DNA of 64,000 bases from Paracyclopina nana (Eukaryota; Arthropoda; Copepoda; Cyclopoida; Cyclopettidae). The DNA is taken from assembly GCA_019096065.1 (NCBI GenBank), contig JAGUCH010000006.1, forward strand, positions 5,600,001 through 5,664,000, read 5' to 3'. Below are positions 1 to 12,000 of the stretch, in pieces. The translations under genes were made by a program, and so were the position numbers. Position 1 is the stretch's first letter. Each line of letters opens with the position of its first letter. The notes below the pieces were generated by a model. The model did no database searches. It saw nothing but the letters and a program-made list of their open reading frames with translations, and had not been told where the DNA came from.

Positions 1-3000
1 TCACAACCACTTGGGGGCTGCCAGCCGCAGCAGCTATGATTGTGGGCGAGGGCACGCCCGATTTCCGAAAACTGCCCGGCCGCGGTGACCTCGAGCTGTT
101 TCGGCGCGTCAGCTGAAGGTCGAGCGCCTGCGGGTCATCCTGATTCGACAGCTGACTCATCCGCCGCTCCAAAATGAGGTGCTCTATTGTTGTGGCGGCC
201 GGAGTGACCAGAACCTGAAGTAAGCTCATTAATTAGTGGTTAGACAGGCTTCTAGGGCAACTAATTGGGAGAATGCAATTATGTGACCTTTTTTGTTTAC
301 TTTACCTCAGCTGTTGTTGTGGTCAAGGCAGCTGACGCTCCTTGGTAGGATCCATTGTTACTGCCACCACCCAGTGAGGATCTATGGCTTCTTCTGCTAT
401 TTCTGCTCAACTTTCTCTCCAATTCATGGCCATTACGTTTGAGGCTGTTTTGATGTGCAATCAATTTGGCCACTTCAACAGCAGCCTCAGCTGGATCCTC
501 GATCATCTGGGACTTCCTTCTTTCATGTCTGAAATGGAAATCATCAGCTTTCCTTTGTCCAACTTTTGACCAGGATTTGCCTTTGCAGGCATGACAACAA
601 TATTTTTGCGGGGGAAAATCACAAATTTTGCTGGGGGCCCGATTTCAGGCAGGACATTGGAAAATGCCTAAGCTTGCCATCACTTCAAAGCAAACTTGTT
701 CAACAAGCAGGAATTTCATGTCAAGAGCTTTCTTCAGGGCAAAAACATTCTTCCATTATTATGGACTTACAGTGTTTCAGCCAGACTTGGGTGCACAGGC
801 TGAGGCTGGTAGCAGCACAGCGTGGTCACAGTGGGGTGCAAAAGCCAAAAATTGCCCCTGCTGTCACCATCTGGAGACGTTGACACTTGAGATGCAAAAA
901 GCGAGGCCAAAATGGCCACCAGAAACGTGAGGCAGAAGCCCACTAAACCTGAATAGAACAATTGGTCTTACATATGGTAGCAAGTGACTTAGGCTGCACA
1001 CTTACTGAACAGATGGCCAGAGATTTTGTAAAAGGAGCTCACATCACTTTCCATGTGAAATGTGATATTGGAACTGTCTGAAGTTTTCTCTTCATCAACT
1101 TTCACACCATAAATGGGAGATCCGGATATGAGAGGCGGCTTGTTTCCAGTGTACTGCTGGCCACTGCTCTCTGAGCCTCTGAATTGGAAATAGAACATTC
1201 ATATTTGAATAGACATGCTTCTTAAGAACAGCCAATGCACATTCATAGCTAGCCAAGTCCTGACGAGACAGCTTTGAATGTATTCGATACATTCGCTTAA
1301 CATTTTTTCAAATTGATACAATTTCAATGCTGCCATGGGTTGAGTGATGCCAACCTTTAGCAAAGTTGAGCATGATTTGAGATTGCATGAAAATCATGCC
1401 TGGCCATGTTGAATTGTTGTTTTAGCCGCTAATACTTGAATACAGTGAATACGGTCAGTTACAGCATGACAACAACTTACCCTACAGTAACGGGAGTTCT
1501 TGGGTGACTGACAGAGGTTTGATCTTGACTAGTACCAGATACAACAACAGAGTCTGAATTTGTGCTACAAATGACAACAATTATGATAGTAATAGATGTA
1601 CAGGATCAACAACACATGATGATGTCAGACTTATGATACACAATCACATATTTATTGGTGATGATTTACCTGTAACTGGATTCCAGGGCCAGAGGTCTTC
1701 CTGGATTTGAAGTGGGCTACAAAACAAGGAAAAAATCCAGTTGGAAAGAAGAGAGTGGATACATTTGACTGGTTACAGATTCATTCGATGGGTCTCGTTG
1801 AGTCAACGTAGCTTTGATGTCTCTAGGATCAATCCAATTCGACACAGGGGCTCGAGGTAGCATGCTATTACCCTGCAACGAGAGAAAGTTAACAATTAAA
1901 CATGTTCAAGCATGATCTCCACACAACTTTAAATCATGCGCAACTTCATAAGGGGTTGTCATCACTCAACCCATGTCAGCATAAAAGTTGTCGCAACTTG
2001 AAAAAATACAAAGCGTCTCAGCTCAAAATACAGTGTTATGCTAAATGTAAAAATGGCTTTTTTCTAAATACATTGAAATCATAAAAGATTATGTTGTTAG
2101 CATGATTACCGGTTCTGATTTGGTGTCAGAGCTTTTTGTCTTTGTCACTGGGATATGAGACGGATAATCTTCTTTAGCAACAGCTGACGAGGGCCAATTG
2201 GGCTGCAGGTTGGTTGTATAGCTGAAAAAAAAGATCCTCAGTTTTACTATCCATTGATGCAGTGCAAGCTAGTTTAGCACCTGCTGGTCTCTTTTGCTGC
2301 ATTCTCCCCATTGTGTAGACTGTTTGTATTTAACCAGTTTGGGTTGTTGCACTGCTTCCACACTGGCTGGTGGGAGAAATGCACCATGGACCCAATTGAC
2401 ATCCAGTGCCCAAAAGTGAGTGAAATTAAGCTGGCAAAAACCAAGGCCTTTCCACTTTTAGCAAATGGGAGAAAAAGGCCTAGAAGAAAAGGAGGCATCA
2501 ATTAATTCAGGTCCACCAACTTCTCCTCCCAACTTTTTGACATGAAATGCTAATTTAATTTTAAGCCACACACACACCAGCACTTCTTCCATTATATTCT
2601 TGCCATAATAACAGTTAAATAAAATATCTTAACTATTCAAATGTTGGATGTCACCAGAAAGGGACTTGAGGGAAAGCTGCTGTGGCAAGCACAAATATAT
2701 GTAAATTTGAAGGTCAAATTCACTTTCTGCCGTGGCTCAGTTGTACGCCAATTTCCAATAAAAAAGTGTAGAAATGCAAAATCTACTCTTTTTTTGCATT
2801 TGCCTTCAAAATGGTAAGTAGTTGGCTTTGCAAGTCTTTTCATTTCTTTTTCCTGGGATTTTTGCACACACTCAACTCATATAAAATATAATCCTTGCAC
2901 CAAAAAAGGGGTCGTTAACAAATTAGTGACTCCCTTGGGAATTTCAAACGCGTGCTCAGCATGATAAAAAAGACTATTTTTAGAGAGAAAAAAAAGGGAG

Positions 3001-6000
3001 AAAAAGTACCAAAGATGGAGATTTGCTTTCCCAAATGGAAACTTTTACTCGTGAAAGCAAACTTGCCAAATCAGTATTATAGGACTTCTTTTCATGTAAT
3101 ATTTTTATTTTAAAATTCTACATTTAGATCATGAAATATGATAGTTTAATTATAGGGCTTTCCTTCATCATGAGCTGATTTTAGGTGAGTTTCGAGATTT
3201 CTCTTTTGGGCAAATTTCCTGCCACAATTGTCACATTCGTGGCGTTTCAACTCTCCATGCACGGATCGCACGTGAGTCACTAATTGACTTTTGAGTGAAA
3301 ATCGCTTGTAACAGATGTCACACAAGTGAGGTTTGACTTCTTCATGCACAATTCGAATATGAGCAGTCAAGTTTGTTTTGCGAGCAAATCTTTTGTAACA
3401 AATGTCACAAATGTGAGGCTTTTCACCCACGTGAACTTCTTGAATGTGGTTTGCAGGCTTGCCATTTTCGTAAATGATTTCTCGCAAATGTCACAAGTTC
3501 GCATTTCTTTAAAATGAACAACTCGTTTGTGAAGACGAAGCTTTTGCTTCGAAGGAAATTCCTCGTTGCACCTTTCACATTGGAACATCATTAATTGTAA
3601 ATTAACTTTTTTGCACTGCTGTTCGCCTGGGAAAAATTTTCCAATGATCAGTTCTTCTTCACTGCCTCACAGTTGAACAACAACTGCAGTGACAATCATT
3701 AACTCACTTATGTGTTTGGGTGCTTATATAGCTGCAGTGTCAATTTTCAAGATTTCTGCATGTTAATTTCTGTCAGAAACCCCCTGCAAAATGCACAAAC
3801 AAAGCCGTGAGAAAATGTGCCTTTTGGCTAACACAAAATGAGTCGTCAGCTGATGCAAAAATAGGATCGACTTCAAGTCAACTTGAAAGCAAGCAATTGT
3901 AATTTGTACAAATAAGTACGCTGAAATTGGCAGGATGTGTCAGCTTGATCATGTATTTTTTACTTTTAGCCTACATAGGTATATGAAAGCTATGGCTTAC
4001 TAATGTGCTTAAAAATTAGCAAAAAATTAAGAGAATTTGCCCTAGAAAAAGCGGCTCGGGCTCAAGCTGAACTTGTTGTTAGTCAGAAGCAATTTCACTG
4101 CACTGAGACAATTTTATATCCCAATTTGTGTTTGAATTTTTCTAGCATACTGAATAAAAAAATTTAGTAGCATACTGGCGATTTTTTTAGAACAAAGTGT
4201 TTCCCTCCTTTTTTCTACCTCCTCTCAAATAAAATAAAAATATGAAATCATTACGCGAAAAAAAGACTTTCGAAGGATTTCTCCACTACTATTAAAATGT
4301 AAAAATAATTTTTGATGAACTAACAGAGCTTTTTCATGCGATGAGTTTTCCCCATAGGTGCATCAGGGTGACATTTATTGATGAAAACCCACATAAAAAG
4401 TTGAGTTCAGCAAAAATTCCCCCTTTCTTGCAGGAAAAGAGGCCTTATCAACAAATCTTGAAAATTCTCGGTAAATGACTCCTCCATTTTGGCTGATTGG
4501 ATTGGTTTTCATCCAAGCAAAAGTGGCTCTCTTGTCTTGGGAAAAACTCAAAGCAAGCCACTCAAGCAGGATACAGCAGCACAAAGGAAAAGGCAAAATA
4601 AATACAGATACATTTTAGCCAAAAGCTATACAGCTACATTTCTGCTTGGTCAGCAGTTTTTCTTCTGTATCTTACATCACTCCTTTCTTTTTGTCTTCTT
4701 CTCACTCATAATACTTCATCTTGTCTCAGCCAGTTGGCCATTTTCTGGCTTATTCTCCAAATTAATGTACTTTTCCCTATAGATCCTAATAGTTCGAGCT
4801 TAACTTGCCTGATTGAGGCAAAAGACAAACGAGGCCTGATTACGTCTAAGGCCTGGATCAGCTGGTTATTTCACCGCAATTTTGAGCGCCGTAATTGCGA
4901 TGCAATTGTCAACATAACAGCGATCAGCTGGTAATTGTAATCCAATTTTTGCTATGTCCAAAAATTACTATTTTAGCGGGTTTAAAGTAAAACTTTAAGA
5001 CCAAAATTCAGAAATCGGATCATAAGAGCTTAAATTATCAAAAACAGCCTCTTTTATGACAAGTAAGGCCAAAAATTCGGCCATCTGAAATTGCAAAGGT
5101 TTGGTTGACTTTATTCTTTTATATACTGTAATACGATTTCCTCGTGTTATAATTCAGTTTACCGATCCGACTCAGCTCTTTTATATCACAGTTCTTTCTA
5201 TGCAATTTGGGGGATATTATAGTTATTTATTTCGAGCTGGGGCACGTAAAGTAGGGTCATTAAATAGCTGAGCGAGGATTTTAAAATGGGAAAACTCGAG
5301 TACAGCTTTACTAGCCCGAGCATCAGATGTGTGCCTATGGCACAATGGTTAGAGTGCTAGGCTCTTGATTCAGGAGTCTAGGGTTCAAACCCCACTCACT
5401 CCTTAACTTATTTTTTTTCTTTATCTGGCTTAAATTATGGTTAAAGTCCTATACATAGTATGCAATTTTCATCATGTTTCCATAGCTTAGTGGTTCGATC
5501 TTTGGAAAGCAATTCCAAATGTCTTAGGTTCGAATCTTGGGTGATCGTCTCTTTTTCCAACTTCTTTGGAATTTGGATTACTTCCATGGAATATGAGGGG
5601 CATTAAATTACTTAAAATCCCTCAAATTTGATTCAAGGGCTGTTAAGTATTTAATATCCCCCAAATTGCTTAGAAAGAACTGTGATATATAAGAGCTGAG
5701 AAGAAATGGTTTTAAAAGTCTAATTTATTGCTCCCAAACCACAGGATACTAGCTCATGAGAGCCAGTCATACATATCAACTAAAAACCGAGCAGCATTTT
5801 CTGGGGCACGGGGCAGCCCGGTAACTTCATTAAAACACTCAAAAATTGTATTACAGAATATAAAATTGTATATTTTGAGCTGGGGCACGTAAAATTGGGT
5901 CATTAAATAGCTGACCTCGGATTTTAAAATGGAAAAACACTCGTACAATTACAGCCCTCGCAGGCTCGGGCTAGTAAAGCTGTACTCGAGTTTTCCCATT

Positions 6001-9000
6001 TTAAAATCCTCGCTCAGCTATTTAATGACCCTTCTTTACGTGCCCCAGCTCGAAATAAATAACTAAAAGTTCCGCAGCTGCTTTGCTCGCCGAAATTGCA
6101 CTAATAGCTGATCCACTTAAATTGCAGCGCAATTACAAACAGCAGCTGAAATTATGACCGAAATTGCGCTGCAATCAGGACCAGCTGATCCAGGCCTAAA
6201 TCTCGTAAAGGGGGAAATACCACAAGTAATTTTACCTGACAAGTAGATGGCGATGAGCGTGCCCAGAAGGATACCCGTGGACTTAAGTACAACCTCGTAG
6301 ACATCTGTGGAGCCTGCCATGGCAAAAACGAGGCTGCCAGCCATTAATGTGGAGGCTGAGGCCGATATCCGAACAAACATTTGTTGGCCAATTTCGGGCG
6401 AAGAGCTGCCCAAACAAGCAGACTCATCCTGCAATAAAATATGTAATTTTAGAGCATTATTCTTGGAAGAAAAAGGTATCATAAAGAGGGCTCAAATAAC
6501 CTGGGTATAAAATTGCTGCAATATTTTCAGCCCAAATTAACCTTGCTTTACCATGCCTGACTTTTTTAAAAGATTTTTTAAAAATTCATGTGATCGGAGG
6601 AGAAAATAATTTGATAACGTCAAGCTTATTTAAAAAAAGAAAGTTATTCAAGTTGACTCATTTTGCATAATTATAATAAAAAAGATGTTGATTCTTGTCT
6701 TTAGTTGATATTCAATTTTTCTAGGGAGTTTGGGTTTGCACGAGCAGAGCATAATTGCAGGATTTTTTTTTGCCTGGCATGACCCAAGGCAATATTCATT
6801 AAGGATGAGTGTATTGACTGTAAGCACATAATCACAGTACAGCTACTTCCTACCATTTTTACTTAAATGAAAGTGGTATTTGCTCATTTGTGGCATAAAA
6901 AAGAGGAACCAGCAGGCTCCTTTCCACACAAATATAGTACGTATAGCCAAAAGGCCTGCTTTAATAAGATTGCCAAGCCCCAAGATGTGTGCATTTCGCG
7001 TGCAAAATGTATCGAAAAATCGGGATTTTATTCAATATATGGAAAAATTCAACCTGTCCTCAAGCTACTAGTTCTTTATGAAATTGGCAAATGAACCAAT
7101 TCTTCTTTCTTTCCTGCTGCTCAATCAGCACTTTTTTGGAATTATTTGAGCAGAAAAAGGTAAAAGCAAATAAGAAAAAGCAAAAGTAGGAAAAAGTTCT
7201 CCAACTGAAAACAAGGTAACAGAACTAAAGCTCAAAAAAGGAGGAAAAACTACCAAAAGTTTGGCCTTTATGGCCATAAATCGGAATTTTTATGAGCTTT
7301 TTTCAATTAGGTTTTCCAAAGAAAAAAACAATGACAAAAAACGAATCAATGCAGCTATCTAACTTTGACACTGTTTTGCTACCTTCTGTACTTAACTTTT
7401 GGTGAGCTGCTTTGCTTGACTTTTTCTGACACAAGAGGAAAGTGTTGAGAGTTTGGATGCTTTTAGCAAACTTTTCCAGTACATTCTTTCAAAAGTAGCT
7501 AGTGAGCAAAAAACTTGGCCTAGCATTGGATGTCTGCAGAATCTCTCAAGAATTAGTGAGGGGCATCCAAACAAACACAATGATGGTGCATTGATGTGTC
7601 ACATAAAATGAGCAACAAAATAGCATACTCAGCTCACAGCAGAAATAGCCTGGAAACTTCCAAAGGCCTTTCTCATATCAAAAGGTTTGGAGCTCTAAAT
7701 TCTGATACTTATAAAAAATATGAGGCAGCTCTTATCATATTTTTAGGCACTTTTTGCCCTTTTTCTGAGGCATAAGGCGCAGAAAAATGGATTTATGGAA
7801 TATTCACATCTTGCATAATAACCATGGGGATCCCAATTTTCATGAGAAGATTTGATGTGGCCAATAGATGATTCTATTGAAGCTGATTAAGTTTGCTAGC
7901 TGCGGGTCTCTCCCAATCAAGTATATTGATATACACATAGAGCCTAGCAGACATAACTCAGTTACTCAGCAGATAAAAAAGTTACATACTCCCATTCCCA
8001 CTGAACTTTATCTACTCACCATTCTCAACGAGGCCCAGGCTCTGTAAAAAAGATTGTTGAAGCCAGTGGAAACAATGGAGAGACTGTGAGCTGTTAATGC
8101 AGCCAGAAAAAGGCCAGAAAATCCAGCAAGGCCATGATGGTTGCCCAACCTGAAAAGTGAGAAAAATGCTTATCATCAGGAGCCACCAAGCTCATTATAG
8201 TGAAGCATACACCATACCAAAGCTATTCAAGCAAATAAAGGCCTAGCTCAAGAACTGCATCACAGGGAAAGATTTTCCACTTGCTTTTGTCATCTAAAAG
8301 GCCTTTCAAGTGATTTCACTGAATTCTCAGCCCCAGCCTAGCAGAATAATGTTTTGGTGCCATGTTGCATAACAATGGCATGCTTCAGCACTAAGCTAGT
8401 ATGTGTACTGCAAATGCCAAAGTGATTGTGTGCTTGGAATAAGTGTGAATAGCCAATATTCTGAATTACGAAGCATAAAGCTGCTTTTCTTTCCATAAAG
8501 AGAATTTGAGTGGGCAAACAATAGATGGGCTGTTTTGGCAAGTTACCATTGCAAAATGTAGCTGGTGAATCTTTGGTCTGGCCATTTGTCAATGTTGTTG
8601 CTGTCTGGTTGACCACATGACTGCTGTTGTTGTTGTTGGCTGTTGTGATCTTGATTATTTTCTGGAGTGATGGCAAGCACCAGTCCAATCATGGTCAGAG
8701 TTGCCAGAATGAGTAAAGTGAAGGGAGTATGCAAAATGGCCACACAAATGCTGCTTGAGGCTTTGGCTTTGCAATCTGGAAATACCCCAAAGAGTGAAAA
8801 AAAGTGAAAAAATGGAAGCTCTTCAAGCTCACCAGCAGCATAGAAACTGGCATAGAATGGAAGCCAAATCATGAAGTGGCCAAAGAAAGCAGATATGTAA
8901 GAGTCCTGAAATTAGAAAATGGCTTGCAATTTGCAGTTGGAAGGAAATTCCAAGTATACCTGCGCAGTAGGGCTGAAGCTGAAGGAATCCAGCTGAAAGT

Positions 9001-12000
9001 GGCCTTGTAGTCTGGCCTTTTGGATTACAGCACTCATGCCTCCGGATTCTACGGAGCCTGTCACGAAAATGGTGAGCAGGCCTCCAATCAAGATCATTGT
9101 CAGGGCAAGGTCTGTCCACAGGATTCTCGACTTGCCTGGAAAAAATTCAATTTTTCTTGGGATGCACGTATTTTTCACGTGCCAAGCGTGCAGTTCAGAC
9201 TTCCAATTGCAGAAAAAGGGAAGCAAAAAATATATCTCCCCAAAACGGAGAGTCAATGTCAATTCCGAGAAGATCTCCTGTCATTCCTTTTTCATGGAAT
9301 GAATAAGAAAAAAATAATTTATCTGAATGTCAAAAAAGAACTTTCTGTAGATGAAGAATGGGCTAAATGGCACGATTTCTCCTCGGATTTCTTCATTATG
9401 ATTCAAAATTCAAATTTGTCAAAGTCCGTTAAAACTTCGTTTGTTGTTTTCAATAAACTAGCTGAACGTTATTTAAAAGTCCGATAGAAAAAGCAAATAG
9501 TGTCCTTTCCTCGTAGCGCGCCACTTTCAGCTGCGATGTTTTGAATTCATTTCAGAGTTACCAGGCAAGGCTGCCAACAACATCGATAACAATTTGGCTT
9601 TTTCGTTAAGTTAGCGTCGCCTTCTCCAGCGTTACGATTGGTCAACAAAAACCAGATTTGTAAACAATAACAAAGCGACGTGATTCCTTGCCTTAAGTGA
9701 AGTATAAGTGGCCTTTTTGGCATCTAAGTTGAATAAATTGAGGAGAGGGGAATCTGTTCATCTCCAGCCATCAATAATTGAAAAGGTAGGAAGTTTCAGC
9801 TGCATTTCACGAGATAAATTCATGCAAAGTACGGAAATGCACACATCCAAATGAAAAAATCCGAGAGGCCTTCCTGCAAAATTTCTCAACTTTCTAGGAC
9901 TTTGTTTGACATTTTGCAGTTCGAAACGGAAAAAATGTCTCGTTGCTGCAACAGGAGTAAGTGTGAAAAAATCTGTTGCTATGGCGTTGCAAGGCAAAAA
10001 GTTTCTTTTTTCCATCTGCTGAGAAAATGTAGCAACTTTCTGGGCGACAAACTGAAACTTTCAATGGCGGAAAGATGGTGCTAACAAGTTATTGCCAGAA
10101 GTGCACACCTTTTGTGCCTGGCATCACCTTCTTTGTTATTATTATTTAATGGCAGAATTTAACCTAGGAAAGGACATAATTCGAAAGAAAAACAATATAA
10201 GGTAAATACCTGCAGCCCCTTAGGTGCTATTGCACTATTTATCGAAACATTTGCTGAGAACTGCTTACCTTCTATAGCAGTGAAGAAGGTGGCAATCATC
10301 ATGGTGCAAACTATGCTTCCATTAGGACCAAAAGGTGAAATTTGATCAAACACTCCAGAAATAGCATACAAAATGGAGGCCTGGAAGATAAGAGAAGTGT
10401 ATCAGATTTCTTTGAGTGCTTCTTCTCCTTCCTTAAAATTGGGGAAAGTGCATCTGATCAATTTTGAAAACACCTGAAAGGGAACTTAATTATTTAATTC
10501 ACCAATGTTGGATAACCTTACAGCTTTCCTACGGTTCAAGTTATGTTCAGAAGCAAGCTTTCCATATTGAGGAAGAATCCAGCTGTTTTATGTGATTCTT
10601 TGTGCACTTTTTGGCTGCTTATTAATCAAGTCATTGCTATTGACAGTTTTTCTGCTGCAGCTCGCCAAATTAGATTTCTTTTACTTCTACCAAAATTCAC
10701 CCATGAAAAGCTTTCTTCTTGCCATCAGTTGCAAATGATGTATAGATGCAGGCATAAAGCCTTATTTTCTGAATTAATATGGTTATGCCAGTATTAAAAG
10801 TAGCAGATCTGAGGGACTTGGTTGTATCAAGAAAACGGATACAAAACGGATACATCTATGCGGAATGCACATCGCTCATATAAAATACAGACACAAAACA
10901 CTACCAAATGTAATAATGTACTGCCCTAGTGTTAGAGCTACCAACGCAGTCTCTTGGGCCCACTCGATTTTTGGAACTACTCAGGAAAAAAGGCAAGAAG
11001 AAGTGAGTTGATTGACACTCATAAAAATATGTACTGGGATATCATAAACTAGTAGGCCTAATTTTAAGGTAATTTCTCATTATATCCCATTTTTAATGAA
11101 TTTTGCAATTGCCAAGCATTAAAAACTGGATTTAGACATTGCAGATTTACTCTCCTTGGAGTGGCAAACTCAATACTAAAATATAGAGGATTGTGTGTTT
11201 AAAAAATGCTAACAATTTTCTGAATCAGGCTGTGTGCAATAACAATAATTTATGGGACACCATTTTGTGGAAAAATTGCTGCTGAATACACAGAAAGATC
11301 AATTGGTTGAGATAAATAGGAAGCAGTATGTATTATGTGGTAGTTGCGGAGAGATAGATAGAAATATATGGGCAGAAAGGAACTTTTGTATGGTGAGTCT
11401 GCTTAACAAAAAGATCCTATTTCTGTAAGTAGTGGGAGTGAAGAGCGAATCAAAGAAAGCTTTGAGCACCTGCATGCAAAAGCAGCAAGGAAACGAAGGC
11501 TTCTCAAGGTTTTCAGTTGTACTTTGGGAACTGTAGCAAAAACTTGCGAAAATGCTCTTATTCAGTATATCCAATGGGGGGGATGAAAAAAGTGGGAGTC
11601 CAAAGTTCAGCAAAGCTGAGAACTGCCATTTAACCTTTTCCAATCCCATAACTTTGCTCAACTAAAAAAAAGAACTTTTGCTAGCATCTCAAATGAAGAT
11701 TTGCAATCTGGATTTTGTAGCTTTTTGATTATCTTTTTTCTGTTCTGGGAGGGAGAAAATCCTAGCTTAGTCTGTACTTGCTGGCTTTTCGCAGAGGAAA
11801 CTACTGATAAGAAAAGGGAGTCTCGAGATTTCTAAGCGTGCTTTAGGTTGACTTTGTTGCCTATTATGGATTTTGTTTATGGACCTGCTGCTGCCACAAA
11901 CTGTACTAGGGAAGCTGGTCTCAAAGTCACTAAATCAGGCCTATTAGAGTCATAAAGTGACCCATAAAAATTGCTAAACACATCCATGAAGGCTTTGTTT

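Larger units (their letters stand above)
4847..6198. mobile_element. Nested inverted-repeat (foldback/MITE-like) element in symporter intron 8
   Basis: Three inverted-repeat pairs are interleaved. The outer pair starts TAAGGCCTGGATCAGCTGG at 4847 and ends with its near-complement at 6181-6198; its arms stay alike for roughly 90 bases as GC/AATTGC-rich imperfect repeats. The middle pair is 5221-5321 against 5964-6064: 101 bases each, with essentially one mismatch seen. The third pair is 5171-5219 against 5652-5700. A diverged direct copy of the 101-base arm at about 5872-5975 abuts the right arm and forms a local hairpin. No transposase ORF is present, so mobilisation would need to be in trans. 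Clear target-site duplications were not identified. Confidence 0.75.

Noticed and set aside
48-130. GC-rich left edge as a CpG-island promoter
   Set aside because: This stretch is the open coding exon 17 of the symporter on the minus strand; its GC richness fits codon use there.
5330-5552. Functional tRNA genes
   Set aside because: A and B boxes are good, but the acceptor and anticodon arms do not form a normal cloverleaf; described as tRNA-like modules instead.
9020-9487. 155-codon plus-strand open frame
   Set aside because: It runs antisense across symporter exon 4 (8960-9135), whose family match and splice sites are strong; the remaining part has no recognisable domain.
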